From: Bin87 sp963668585
GTDB lineage: Bacteria > Chloroflexota > Dehalococcoidia > Lucifugimonadales > UBA3495
DNA: 64,000 bases
NCBI GenBank assembly: GCA_963668585.1
Contig: OY764869.1
Coordinates: forward strand, 868,001-932,000
Direction: 5' to 3'
Part shown: piece by piece, positions 1 through 8,381 of the stretch
How the letters are laid out: each line of letters starts with the position of its first letter
Numbering within the stretch: the stretch's first letter is position 1
Made by a program: the position numbers and the translations under genes
Notes under the pieces: model-generated
Databases searched by the model: none
What the model was told of the DNA's origin: nothing
Seen by the model: the letters and a program-made list of their open reading frames with translations, nothing else

Positions 1-296
1 TAATGTCCGCGGCCTGTATCTCCGTCAACGTCGGAATGTGGCTCGAACGGTACCTCCTGTTCGTGCCCGGCCAGGCCAACAAGCAGTTCCAGACCTTCAC
101 GTGGAACGACTACCTGCCCCAGTGGCCGGAAGCCCTCATCGTCGGCGCAACCTTCGCCTTCGTGTCGATGCTCATGCTGCTGTTCAGCCGCGTGTTCCCG
201 CTGGTGCCCCTGTACGACATTAAGGAAGGCGACATTCTCAGGACTGAAATCCAAGTCGGCCGCCGCAATTTGACCGCCACCTTCAGAGAGGACTAG
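1..296 (+). CDS. actC: ActC, NrfD/PsrC-like membrane subunit of alternative complex III (C-terminal end)
   Basis: Partial gene; the start lies before the window. The 97 visible residues contain an NVGMWLERYLLFVPG segment typical of the end of NrfD/PsrC-type quinol-binding membrane subunits, then one transmembrane helix (about residues 44-66) and a short polar tail. In alternative complex III this subunit sits in the cytoplasmic membrane and takes part in quinol oxidation. The gene ends 12 bases before an ActD-type gene, the usual order in Act operons, which is the main reason to prefer ActC over other NrfD paralogs. The ATG at position 3 is internal, not the start. Confidence 0.8.
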   Translation, partial: MSAACISVNVGMWLERYLLFVPGQANKQFQTFTWNDYLPQWPEALIVGATFAFVSMLMLLFSRVFPLVPLYDIKEGDILRTEIQVGRRNLTATFRED

Positions 297-308
297 AGAG
301 TTACCGCC

Positions 309-869
309 ATGGCGATGCCAGGATTTTTGCAGCAGTTGCGGACCGCAATGTCCCCACCCACCACGAAGCAGGCCATACTGGGCCTGTTTCAGGACGCCGA
401 GTCCGCCGCCAACGCTGGCGACGCTCTCAAGGAAGCCGGTATCCCCGATACCGACTACGACTTCCTCACCGATTCGCCCTACCCGGAAGGCTCGCTGGGC
501 GAACGCGAGGAAAAACACCGCATCTATCTGTACCCCTTCATCGGAGCCCTGCTGGGTCTGTCGTCCGGCATAATGATCACCGCCATGTCGCAGGTGGCCT
601 ACCCTCTGATGACGGGAGGCAAGCCGATACTGTCCCTCCCGCCCATGGCCATCGTATGCTACGAAGGCACCATGCTCGGAGCCATCCTGTTCACGGTCAT
701 CGGCATCATCTTCGAGTCTCGTCTGCCCAAGTTCCAGCTTGGCGTCTATGACGAACGCATCACCCAGGGCTTCCTCGGCCTGCGAGTCAACGCAGAGCCC
801 GAGCAGCGCTACGAGGTGATGGCAATAATGAACGCTGCCGGCGCGGTGGACGTCAAAACGGATCACTAG
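309..869 (+). CDS. actD: ActD, DUF3341 membrane subunit of alternative complex III, copy 1
   Basis: The 186-residue protein has the DUF3341 layout: a soluble N-terminal part with AILGLF and a PYPEGSLGE motif (about residues 22-65), two transmembrane helices (about 75-97 and 112-137) and a small C-terminal domain ending in an AGAVDV motif. ActD is a small membrane subunit of the quinol:electron acceptor oxidoreductase that replaces cytochrome bc1. It follows actC by 12 bases and is followed by a second, clearly homologous copy, so all three are probably co-transcribed. Confidence is high for the family and good for the complex. Confidence 0.88.
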   Translation: MAMPGFLQQLRTAMSPPTTKQAILGLFQDAESAANAGDALKEAGIPDTDYDFLTDSPYPEGSLGEREEKHRIYLYPFIGALLGLSSGIMITAMSQVAYPLMTGGKPILSLPPMAIVCYEGTMLGAILFTVIGIIFESRLPKFQLGVYDERITQGFLGLRVNAEPEQRYEVMAIMNAAGAVDVKTDH

Positions 870-889
870 CGAATAGGTAGATTTTACGC

Positions 890-1399
890 ATGGCAACGCA
901 AGCAATCCTCGGACTGTTCGACGACGCATCATCGGCCGCTGACGCCGGCGACGCGCTGAGGTCGGCCGGCATCCCGGCGTCCGATTACAACTTCCTCACC
1001 GACGTCCCCTATCCTGAGGGAGCGCTCGGCGAGGGAATGGAACGGCACAAACTGTACCTGTGGCCGCTGATCGGTGGGGCGCTCGGCCTCATCGCCGCGC
1101 TGGTGGTCACCGGCGTTACGGACCTGGCCGTGCCCATGACCATAGCCCCCAAGCCCATCCTGGCGTTGCCCCCTCTGTCCGTCATCTGCTTCACCAGCGC
1201 GTTGCTGGGCGCAATCCTGTTCAGCGTGATCGGCATCGTCCTTGCCGTGCGCCCCAACGTGGGAATCGGCGTATCCGACGACCGCATCAGCCAGGGCCTC
1301 ATCGGCGTGCTGGTCAACGCAGATTCGGAGCAGGGCCCACAGATCACCGAGATACTCAACAACGCCGGCGCAGTGGACGTCACCGAGGGCCGTAGCTAA
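890..1399 (+). CDS. actD: ActD, DUF3341 membrane subunit of alternative complex III, copy 2
   Basis: A second DUF3341 protein of 169 residues, 20 bases after the first. It shares the AILGLF, AGIP, FLTD, PYPEG and AGAVDV blocks with copy 1 and has the same two-helix arrangement, but lacks the first copy's 20-residue N-terminal extension. The tandem arrangement points to local duplication. Both copies keep the family core, so both may be functional. They could form a heterodimer or serve alternative complexes; the sequence does not decide this. Confidence 0.87.
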   Translation: MATQAILGLFDDASSAADAGDALRSAGIPASDYNFLTDVPYPEGALGEGMERHKLYLWPLIGGALGLIAALVVTGVTDLAVPMTIAPKPILALPPLSVICFTSALLGAILFSVIGIVLAVRPNVGIGVSDDRISQGLIGVLVNADSEQGPQITEILNNAGAVDVTEGRS

Positions 1400-1441
1400 T
1401 AATTCGGCGCCTGCGCCAAACACCAACTGCAGAAACCTGGG

Positions 1442-1992
1442 ATGAGAGCATTGATGACACGGATTAAACTGATGCGCGGGCGACTGTTGCCGTTGGCCGG
1501 ACTGGCAATCGTGGCCGGTCTGCTGGCCGTCGGGTGTTCGCAAGGCTCGTATCCGCTGGACATCTTCTACGAGATGCACTACCAGCCCTCATACAAGTCC
1601 CAGGAACCGCCGCGGCTCAGCCCTCCCGCCTCCGCATCCCTTGGTATGGCTCTGCGCCTCCGCAACCCACGTCCTTCGCCGGTTCCGGCAAGCACATCTT
1701 CGAGACCAACTGCGCCATGTGCCACGGCCCCACCGGGCAGGGCGATGGCCAGGTCCTGGCCCGGATGGCCGTCGATTACGGCTACCAGACCACCGACGCG
1801 CCGAACCTGAACCCCATCCTCACCTCCGAAGCCGCCAGGAGCCTGGACCGCAACGGATTGCGCAGCGTCGTCACCGGCGGGGTCGATGTCATGCCCAGTT
1901 TCTCCAAACTTCTCACCGATGAACAGATCGAACTGGTGCTGGACTACGTGGAAGGCTGCATCCAGGACGGCGACCAGGCAGCATGTCAGTAG
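1442..1992 (+). CDS. actE: ActE-like lipoprotein cytochrome c, with apparent single-base frameshift
   Basis: Frame one from 1442 gives a lipoprotein signal peptide (lipobox LAVGC) followed by a proline-rich stretch. A second frame then continues with an IPWYGSAPP segment, a CAMCHG haem-binding motif (CxxCH) and the rest of a mono-haem cytochrome c domain, stopping at 1992. The two parts join in a sensible way if one base is missing near 1634-1637. ActE is the periplasmic cytochrome c that passes electrons out of alternative complex III, and its position after actD fits. The break may be a true mutation or an assembly error; an essential subunit makes error more likely. If only the first frame is used, the product lacks its haem site. 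Confidence 0.75.
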
Positions 1993-2022
1993 CGCCCACC
2001 CCCGGATGATTTCGGGGATGTT

Positions 2023-2577
2023 ATGAACCGCTTTACCACCACAGTTGCCCCGGCGTGCCGGGGCGTTTTTCTTATCCTGGCCTACCTTGCCATTGCCGTC
2101 GTAGGCTTGCAGTCAAGCGGCGCAGTGCTGGCTCAATCCCCGGACGAGACCCCCACGTACGACGAGGCGGAAGCCCAGGAGATCGACCGTATGCTGATGT
2201 GCCCGGTCTGCCCGGCCCAGACCATCGACCAGACCGAGGTGCCGCTGGCCAAACAGATGCGGGAACAGGTGCGCGAACTGCTGGCCGGCGGCGCGACCCG
2301 GCGGGAAGTCCTCGACTGGTTCGCCGCGCCCGAACGATACGGCCCCGGCGTCCTTGCCGAACCGCCGCGCTCCGGGTTCAACCTGATTGCCTGGATTGTT
2401 CCCGGGGTGGTGGTCGTCGCGGCCCTGGGCGGCGGCATCCTCACCCTGCGGGCCATGCGCCGCCACGACGGCACCAGCGACGACGCACCGTCCGAACCCG
2501 AAGATCTGCAACCCTACCTGGATGCGGTGGACCGCGAACTCTCGCTGAACACCGAAACGGAGCGCGACGATGGCTGA
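2023..2577 (+). CDS. ccmH: CcmH-like cytochrome c maturation thiol protein
   Basis: This 184-residue protein has a hydrophobic N-terminal signal segment, a CcmH/NrfF-type domain with the redox motif LMCPVC and a following AKQMREQVRELL helix, then one transmembrane helix (about residues 122-145) and an acidic tail. CcmH reduces the apocytochrome cysteines so that haem can be attached on the outer face of the membrane. The stop overlaps the ccmF start by 8 bases, indicating translational coupling. The assigned start comes after a GGGGATGTT stretch, but a terminator-like hairpin lies inside the first 20 codons, so the start is less certain than the family. Confidence 0.85.
   Translation: MNRFTTTVAPACRGVFLILAYLAIAVVGLQSSGAVLAQSPDETPTYDEAEAQEIDRMLMCPVCPAQTIDQTEVPLAKQMREQVRELLAGGATRREVLDWFAAPERYGPGVLAEPPRSGFNLIAWIVPGVVVVAALGGGILTLRAMRRHDGTSDDAPSEPEDLQPYLDAVDRELSLNTETERDDG
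2047..2073 (+). terminator. Terminator-like hairpin within the 5' end of ccmH
   Basis: A 7-bp GC-only stem (GCCCCGG with CCGGGGC, loop CGTG) is followed directly by G and then TTTTTCTT. This is the form of an intrinsic terminator. It lies 55 bases after the actE stop, but inside the reading frame called for ccmH. It may end the act transcript, attenuate ccm transcription, or indicate that ccmH starts further downstream. Confidence 0.55.
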
Positions 2578-4555
2578 CCTTGGCGCCGCCTGCCTCTGGA
2601 TGGCGTTGGCTCTCGCTTCATATTCTACGCTGGCATCCGTGCTGGGACAGGTCAGGGGCGCTCCGGCCCTGCTGGACAGCGCGCGCAAGGCGTCCTACGT
2701 GCTGGTCGTGGTGCTGCTGGTGGCCACCCTGTCGCTGGTGCAGTCCTTCATCACCCGCGATTTCTCCCTGGCCTACGTGGCCGCCCACAGCAACATCGCG
2801 ATGCCCAACATCTACACTTGGGTAGCCTTTTACGCCGGCAACGAGGGATCGCTGCTCTACATCGCCTTCGCCCTGTCGGCCATGTCCGCCGTCGCCATCT
2901 GGCTCGCGCCCGCCTCAACCCGCCCCACGCTGGCGTGGACCGTGGCCACCCTCATGCTCATCGAGGTATTCTTCCTGGCCGTGATGGGATTCATGGCCAA
3001 TCCCTTTCAGAAATTGCCCTTCCCGGTGCCCGACGGCCAGGGCATCAACCCGCTGCTGACCCACTTCGGGATGTTCTTCCACCCGCCCGCCCTGATGGCC
3101 GGACTGGCCGGCATCAGCATACCCTTTGCCTTCGCGCTGGGCGGCCTGATCGGCGGTCGCGCCGAGGACGAGTGGATCGACGCCGGGCGAGCCTGGGGCG
3201 TGGGCATCTGGGCGCTGCTGGCGTCCGGCCTGCTGCTCGGCTCCTGGTGGGCCTACACCATCCTGGGCTGGGGAGGCTTCTGGTTCTGGGACCCGGTGGA
3301 GAACGCCGCCTTCATGCCCTGGATCGCGCTCACCGCCTTCGTTCACTCCATCATGGTGCAGAAGCGGCGCGGCATGTTCCGCATGTGGAACGTCGTGCTG
3401 ATCAACGTGGCCTTCGGCCTCGCGCTCTATGGGATGTTCATGAACCGCGGCGGCCCGGTGCCCTCGGTCCATTCCTTCGGCGCATCGACGCTGGGCTGGG
3501 TGTTCCTGCTGTTCCTCGGCGTGGGCGTCGTCGTCCCCATGGCGATATTCTTCTGGCGTTACGACCTGATGCGCAGCGCGCAGCGGTTGGACTCAATGCT
3601 CTCCCGCGAAGCGGCGTTCCTCATCAACAACCTGCTCCTCCTTGGCATCGCCTTCGCCACCCTGTGGGGCACGGTGTACCCCCTCCTGTCCCGCCTGTTC
3701 GCAGAGCAGGAAATCACGGTGGCGCGGCCCTTCTACGATCAGGTCAACGGCCCGCTGATGCTGGCGCTGGTGCTGCTGATGGGCGTCGGCCCGCTGCTTC
3801 CGTGGCGTCACGCCAACCTGCAGTCCCTGCGGCGTGCGCTGCTGCTCCCCGGCGCGGCCGCGTTGGTCACGGCCGGCATCCTGCTGGTCGTGGGAGTCCG
3901 GCAGCCCTACGCCGTGGTCGGGTTCGCCCTGTGCGCCCTGGTCGCCGCCAGCATCCTGGCCGAGTGGACGCGCGGAACCATCGCCCGCCGGCGCAGCGTC
4001 GGCGACAACTTCGCCCTGGGATTCGTGCGGCTGATCACCGCCAACCGGCCCCGCTACGGCGGCTACGTGGTGCATCTGGCCGTGTTGATGGTGACCCTCG
4101 GCGTGGTGGGGCAATCGTTCTACGGCGTCCAGCAGGACGTGGTGCTGTTCCCGGGCGAAGACGTCAGCATCGGCAATTACCGCATGGTGTACGTGGACAC
4201 CACCACCCTTGCCTTCGCCGACCGCACCCAGTTCCGCACCACGGTTGAGGTGTACCGCGATGGCAAGTTCCTGGACGTGATGCACCCGCAGCGCACCTTC
4301 CATCCCGATTTCAACATGGCGTCCACGCTCGCAGCCATCCGCTCAACCCCGGTGGAGGATTTCTACGTGGTGCCCAGCGAGAACAGGGAGGACGGCGCCG
4401 TCGGTTTCCGCATCCTGATCAACCCGCTGGTATGGTGGATGTGGGTCGCCGGGCCGGTGCTGATACTGGGCACGGTGATCGCCCTGTGGCCGTCCCGCGC
4501 GACGATGCGCCGTCCCGTGGTGGCGGCAACCGCGCCGGCCGGCGCGGCAGATTAG
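2570..4555 (+). CDS. ccmF: CcmF-type haem lyase, cytochrome c maturation
   Basis: The 661-residue protein has many transmembrane helices and the tryptophan-rich WWD signature (GWGGFWFWDPVENAAFMPW, about residues 227-250) that binds haem in CcmF/CcmC/CcsA haem-handling proteins. It also has the conserved C-terminal periplasmic segment and last helix typical of CcmF. CcmF joins haem to the CxxCH motif of apocytochromes together with CcmH. The start overlaps the end of ccmH. Its place behind a cytochrome-bearing Act operon makes ActE an obvious client. Length is normal for the family. Confidence 0.93.
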   Translation: MADLGAACLWMALALASYSTLASVLGQVRGAPALLDSARKASYVLVVVLLVATLSLVQSFITRDFSLAYVAAHSNIAMPNIYTWVAFYAGNEGSLLYIAFALSAMSAVAIWLAPASTRPTLAWTVATLMLIEVFFLAVMGFMANPFQKLPFPVPDGQGINPLLTHFGMFFHPPALMAGLAGISIPFAFALGGLIGGRAEDEWIDAGRAWGVGIWALLASGLLLGSWWAYTILGWGGFWFWDPVENAAFMPWIALTAFVHSIMVQKRRGMFRMWNVVLINVAFGLALYGMFMNRGGPVPSVHSFGASTLGWVFLLFLGVGVVVPMAIFFWRYDLMRSAQRLDSMLSREAAFLINNLLLLGIAFATLWGTVYPLLSRLFAEQEITVARPFYDQVNGPLMLALVLLMGVGPLLPWRHANLQSLRRALLLPGAAALVTAGILLVVGVRQPYAVVGFALCALVAASILAEWTRGTIARRRSVGDNFALGFVRLITANRPRYGGYVVHLAVLMVTLGVVGQSFYGVQQDVVLFPGEDVSIGNYRMVYVDTTTLAFADRTQFRTTVEVYRDGKFLDVMHPQRTFHPDFNMASTLAAIRSTPVEDFYVVPSENREDGAVGFRILINPLVWWMWVAGPVLILGTVIALWPSRATMRRPVVAATAPAGAAD

Positions 4556-4566
4556 CGGGCATTCCC

Positions 4567-4866
4567 ATGCAGTTGGGGCTGGCGGTCGCCGTCGCATTGC
4601 TGGTTATTGCAGTGGTGGCCTGGCCGCTTCTGACGCGGCGGCGCAACCGGCCCGATGCCTCGCCGACGCCGCCGGCCGCCGCCACGAGCGACAATGCGGC
4701 CGCGCTCAACGCCGTGTACGACGCCATCCGCACACTGCAAACCGACCACGGCCTCGGTCGCGTCAACGACAACGATTTCGCCGCGCAGCTTGACGAATAC
4801 CGCCGCCAGGCCGCCCGCATCCTGCGCGACATGGATCGGGAGACTGCTGAAGGGCAGGATGCTTGA
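4567..4866 (+). CDS. Short CcmI-like membrane protein
   Basis: A 99-residue protein starting 11 bases after ccmF. It has one N-terminal transmembrane helix (residues 4-22), a short Pro/Ala linker and an amphipathic helix with a TDHGLGRVNDNDFAAQLDEY stretch, resembling the N-terminal part of CcmI (helix, then a short region that turns on a Gly-Arg). The long TPR domain of full CcmI is absent. A role in presenting apocytochrome to CcmF/CcmH is inferred from position. A longer upstream reading in the same frame runs inside ccmF and is not the likely start. Confidence 0.65.
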   Translation: MQLGLAVAVALLVIAVVAWPLLTRRRNRPDASPTPPAAATSDNAAALNAVYDAIRTLQTDHGLGRVNDNDFAAQLDEYRRQAARILRDMDRETAEGQDA

Positions 4867-5425
4867 CCCGAGCGCGCTCCCGCCCGACGGTGAGAGTCCA
4901 AGCGTAACCGACATCATCGAACTGGTGTGGCTGCCCGCGCTGTTGGCCCTGATCACGGCGTCGTCAACCTGGCTCATCTGGTACTATACCCATACGGTTT
5001 GCACGCCCGAAGTCGCTGCGTTGACCGGCTGCAACGTGGGCCCCGTCGCCAAATACGTCGATGTGGACGTTTTCGGCAGGATGCTGACCTACGGCGGGCT
5101 GGTCGCTGGAATCGGAGGTTTTTGGCGGTACGACATGATCAAGAAGGAACGTGCTGCGCGCATCGCGGCGCAAAACCAGTTGGCTGAGATCCAGAAGCAA
5201 TGGCAGGAGGAGCGCCAGAACCTGATGGCATCCCTGGCCGAGCAGCGCCTGCAGGCCGCCGAGGAACGCGAACGCGCCATCCAGCAGGCCTCCGAAGACC
5301 GCGAGCAGGCCGCCCGACAGGCCGCCGAGGACCGACAGGCGTTTCTGGCCGCCCTGTCTGATCTCACCGCCGAACTCGCTCACCTGCGCCAGCAGCGCAA
5401 CGGCGACATCCACAACGGCCAGTAA
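4859..5425 (+). CDS. Membrane-anchored coiled-coil protein of unknown function
   Basis: The 188-residue protein overlaps the preceding gene by 8 bases (ATG at 4859 inside its last codons). It has two predicted transmembrane helices (about residues 22-42 and 74-92) with a loop carrying two cysteines, then a long Glu/Gln/Ala/Arg-rich coiled coil (about residues 94-180). I do not recognise a family. The tight packing between ccm genes suggests a structural or accessory part in cytochrome c maturation, but nothing in the sequence shows a catalytic role. Confidence 0.75.
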   Translation: MLDPSALPPDGESPSVTDIIELVWLPALLALITASSTWLIWYYTHTVCTPEVAALTGCNVGPVAKYVDVDVFGRMLTYGGLVAGIGGFWRYDMIKKERAARIAAQNQLAEIQKQWQEERQNLMASLAEQRLQAAEERERAIQQASEDREQAARQAAEDRQAFLAALSDLTAELAHLRQQRNGDIHNGQ

Positions 5426-5432
5426 CGTAGCC

Positions 5433-6482
5433 TTGTTTATCCGGTGGTTCATACCGGCCGCGTTGGTGGTCATCGCCATCGCCTTGCTGGCGATCCCCAC
5501 GGCGGAGATTTACTCGCAGTCGCCCAGCGCGTCGCCGGTAACCGGCGCGTTGGTCAACGGCACAGCGGGAGGCCCAACGCCCGCCAACGCCACCGTGCTG
5601 CTGCACCAGTTCGGCGTTGACTCCGTTTCGGTGGACACCTTCGAAACCACCACGGACGCAGACGGCGCGTTCCGCTTTGACGACGCGCCGCCCATTCCAG
5701 AAAACGGCAGCGCGGCGGTGGTCGCCATCTACGGCGAAACCCGGTACAGCCGGACGCTCTCGCCGGCGGACTCGGCCGAGCCATTGACGCTGGTCGTCCA
5801 TGAATTCACCCGCGATGTCGGCGTGGTGGAAACCACCGAGCATTCCATCATCGTCGCCGGTATCGACACCGCGACTCGCCGCGTGGCCGCCGTGCAGTTG
5901 TTCACGCTGGAGAACCGCAGCGACACCACGCTGGTTCCCGATCTGTCGGCTCCGCCCATGATCGGCCAGTTCAGCTTCCTGCGCTTTTCCCTCCCTGGTG
6001 AGTCCTCCAATCTCGACGTTGCCACCGATCTGGTGGGCGGCGAGGTCATTCCCGTGGGCACCGGGTTCGCCATCACCGCGCCGGTGCAGCCGGGCCGCCA
6101 CCAGGTGAGTTTCACCTTCACCGTGCCCTACGACGGCGACACGCTGGCTTGGCGCGACAATACCCTCCAGGGCGCGGAATCGCTGCGTCTGCTGATTCCC
6201 GACGAGTTCGGCGATATAGGCGTGGGCGGCCTGACTGCCCGGGAAGACCTGGCGCTGGGCGAGATTTCCTACCGGGTCTGGGGAGCCGAAAATCTCGCCC
6301 CGGGCGCAGGCGTGAACCTCCAACTCACCGGATTGCCGGAACCGTCGTGGATCACCAAACTGGGCAACCCCCTGTCCGAAGCTCGTTTCTGGTACGGAGC
6401 GGTGCCCATCATCGTCACGGTGACGCTGGCCGGCCTCCTAATCTGGGGCTCCTGGCGTCGCCCGACGGAAACCGTCGCCTGA
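5433..6482 (+). CDS. Secreted, membrane-anchored beta-sandwich protein of the ccm cluster
   Basis: A 349-residue protein starting with TTG. It has an N-terminal signal or anchor (residues 5-24), a carboxypeptidase-regulatory-like beta-sandwich (about 36-115, with a TTDADGAFRFDDAP block typical of that fold), a second beta-rich region and one C-terminal transmembrane helix (about 320-340). It probably faces the outside of the cell. The gene lies 7 bases after the coiled-coil protein and overlaps the thioredoxin gene by one base. Function unknown; co-location suggests that it serves cytochrome c assembly or the envelope complex. Confidence 0.75.
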   Translation: MFIRWFIPAALVVIAIALLAIPTAEIYSQSPSASPVTGALVNGTAGGPTPANATVLLHQFGVDSVSVDTFETTTDADGAFRFDDAPPIPENGSAAVVAIYGETRYSRTLSPADSAEPLTLVVHEFTRDVGVVETTEHSIIVAGIDTATRRVAAVQLFTLENRSDTTLVPDLSAPPMIGQFSFLRFSLPGESSNLDVATDLVGGEVIPVGTGFAITAPVQPGRHQVSFTFTVPYDGDTLAWRDNTLQGAESLRLLIPDEFGDIGVGGLTAREDLALGEISYRVWGAENLAPGAGVNLQLTGLPEPSWITKLGNPLSEARFWYGAVPIIVTVTLAGLLIWGSWRRPTETVA

Positions 6483-7054
6483 TGTCCCGACGCAACTGGA
6501 TTATCGTGGGCACGGCGGCGGTCCTGATCCCCCTGTTCGCGCTGTTGGCATGGGCCGCCTCGCAGCAGCGTGGCCAGCCCGCCGGCGCGGGCATCAACCA
6601 GCAATTCGGCGAGATTCAGGTGGAATCCCTGCCGGCCATGGACTTCACCCTCCCGCTATTCGATGGCGACGACCTTCAACTCGCTGACCTGCACGGCAGA
6701 GTGGTGATGATCGACTTCTGGGCGTCCTGGTGCGGCCCGTGTCGCCAGGAGTCGGCGGCCCTGAATCGCGCCTACACCGCCTATGCGGACCGGCCCGTGG
6801 AGTTTGTCGGCGTCAACGTCTGGGACACCGAAAATAGCGCCGAACTGTTCCTGGTGGAGTTTGGCGTCCCCTACCCCGCCGGCATCGACGCCAACGGGGA
6901 CATTGCGCTGAACTACGGAGTGCGCGGCATACCGGAGAAGTTTTTCGTTGACGCCAACGGCGTGATACGGCACAAATACGTCGGCCCAATGTCCGATGAG
7001 GTGTTGCACAGCACGCTTGACCAACTGTTGGCGGAAATCGAACCGGGCGGCTGA
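6482..7054 (+). CDS. TlpA/CcmG-like membrane-anchored thiol-disulfide oxidoreductase
   Basis: The 190-residue protein has an N-terminal membrane anchor and a TlpA/ResA-type thioredoxin fold. The active site FWASWCGPC places the two cysteines at about residues 84 and 87, and the cis-proline loop GVRGIPEKFFVD follows. Proteins of this type (CcmG/ResA) keep apocytochrome cysteines reduced outside the membrane. The start ATG overlaps the previous stop as TGATG, so it is the last gene of the ccm run. The longer upstream frame is a shadow of the previous gene. Confidence 0.9.
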   Translation: MSRRNWIIVGTAAVLIPLFALLAWAASQQRGQPAGAGINQQFGEIQVESLPAMDFTLPLFDGDDLQLADLHGRVVMIDFWASWCGPCRQESAALNRAYTAYADRPVEFVGVNVWDTENSAELFLVEFGVPYPAGIDANGDIALNYGVRGIPEKFFVDANGVIRHKYVGPMSDEVLHSTLDQLLAEIEPGG

Positions 7055-7066
7055 GACGGTCGGCAA

Positions 7067-7075
7067 TGATACAAT
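7067..7075 (+). promoter_or_regulatory. Possible extended -10 promoter for the ROK kinase gene
   Basis: TGATACAAT reads as an extended -10 box (TGnTACAAT). No good -35 box is visible. A transcript from here would begin near 7082, after the TTG at 7076, which favours ATG 7121 as the start of the kinase. Confidence 0.3.
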
Positions 7076-7120
7076 TTGTCCATCAGCGACGCCTTTTCAC
7101 CACAACGACACCAGACCGCA

Positions 7121-8167
7121 ATGACCATTTCCGGTTCCCACACAGACACTGACCAATCGCAGGTTGCCCTCGCCATGGACTGGGGAGGAACGTGGGCCCG
7201 TGCCGCCGTGATCGACCGCCAGGGTCGCATCCTCTGGCAGGGACGGGCCGCCAACCAGCCCGGCGCTCTGCAGGACGAACTGGTGGCGGGCGCGGGGGCT
7301 ATTCTCAGTGAAGCCAGGGACAACGCGGCTGGCCGTCCCATCGCCGGCGTCGGCATCGCGCTGGCCGGCTCCATAGACGCCGCCACCAATATGCTGCTGT
7401 CCTCTCCCAATCTGCCCGCCCTCAACGGCGTCAACCTGCCCGATGTCTGGCAACCCATGCTCGATCTGCCCGTCTGGGTCGGCAATGACGCCAACCTTGC
7501 CGCCCTGGGTGAATGTTATTACGGCGCGGGACAACCCATCCCTCCCGACAACCGGCCGGCCCGCACGCTGGTGTTCGTTACCTTCAGCACCGGCGTTGGC
7601 GCCGGGGTCGTCGATGGCGGCGAGGTATTCATCGGAGCGGCGGGGGCCGCCGCCGAGGTCGGCCACATGACCATCGACTGCCGCGCCGACGCTCCGCCCT
7701 GCGCCTGCGGCAACAGCGGATGCCTGGAAGCCCTGGCCTCAGGCACCGCCATCGGCAGGGCCGCTCAGGCGCGCCTCAGCGACGCCACGCCGGGCGCTCC
7801 TCTGCAACGCGCCTATGAATCCAGCGAAGTCATCACCGGCGAGGATGTTTTCGACGCGGCGCAACGCGGCGACTCGGTGGCCGTGGAAGTGGTGAACGAT
7901 GCGGTGGCGGCCATCATCGTGGGCATGGGCAACGTCCTCAACCTGTTCAACCCCGATGTGGTCGTCCTGGGCGGCGGCGTAACCCAGGGCCTGCTGCAAC
8001 TCGACCTGCTGCCCCAGATCGAGGAGGGTATGCGACGGCGCGCCATGAGTTCCGGCCACCGGCGGTTCCGCCTGGCACCGGCCACCCTGGGCGACAGCCA
8101 GGGACTGGTCGGCGGCGCAAGCCTGGTCTGGGCGAATACGCAGGGACAGGCAGCGCCGCCCGGTTAG
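7121..8167 (+). CDS. ROK family sugar kinase (glucokinase-like)
   Basis: A 348-residue ROK protein. It shows the N-terminal phosphate-binding MDWGGTWARAAV, a GNDANLAALGE block containing the catalytic Asp, the glycine-rich TFSTGVGAGVV and the zinc-binding CACGNSGCLE motif. It would phosphorylate glucose or a related sugar with ATP in the cytoplasm; ROK proteins can also be regulators, but no DNA-binding domain is present here. A TTG at 7076 in the same frame would add 15 residues, but ATG 7121 fits the family start better. The gene stands alone, divergent from nothing and followed by repeats. Confidence 0.9.
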   Translation: MTISGSHTDTDQSQVALAMDWGGTWARAAVIDRQGRILWQGRAANQPGALQDELVAGAGAILSEARDNAAGRPIAGVGIALAGSIDAATNMLLSSPNLPALNGVNLPDVWQPMLDLPVWVGNDANLAALGECYYGAGQPIPPDNRPARTLVFVTFSTGVGAGVVDGGEVFIGAAGAAAEVGHMTIDCRADAPPCACGNSGCLEALASGTAIGRAAQARLSDATPGAPLQRAYESSEVITGEDVFDAAQRGDSVAVEVVNDAVAAIIVGMGNVLNLFNPDVVVLGGGVTQGLLQLDLLPQIEEGMRRRAMSSGHRRFRLAPATLGDSQGLVGGASLVWANTQGQAAPPG

Positions 8168-8173
8168 CCTCCG

Positions 8174-8372
8174 TTCACACTTTGAAACCCACCCGTCGTT
8201 CCTGCGAAATCAGGAACCCAGAAAAGTCTCGGCAACAGTACCGTCGGCACCATTTCGTATTTTCTGGCTTCCGCTTTCGCGGGAATAACGGAAACGGTGC
8301 GGCCCTAGCCCGCTCAACCTAAACCGGCAGCCCGCTCATCCTGAGCCCGTCGAAGGACGAGCGGACGGTTAG
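8174..8372. repeat. Dispersed repeat block, copy 1
   Basis: Positions 8174-8300 match 11677-11840: both contain TTCACACTTTGAAA, GTCGTTCCTGC, AGGAACCCAGAAAAGTCTCG and GGCAACAG in the same order. It is followed at 8334-8372 by a CATCCTGAGCCCGTCGAAGG-type segment that recurs near 17.69 and 56.70 kb. No coding capacity is evident. Such blocks behave as interspersed noncoding repeats. Confidence 0.75.
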
Positions 8373-8381
8373 CCTGTCGCC

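Noticed and set aside
2818..4248. 476-residue ORF overlapping ccmF
   Set aside because: Shadow frame rich in Arg, Pro and His; ccmF is certain in the other frame.
4432..4866. Longer form of the CcmI-like protein
   Set aside because: The extra 45 residues overlap ccmF out of frame; ATG 4567 lies just after the ccmF stop and begins the membrane helix.
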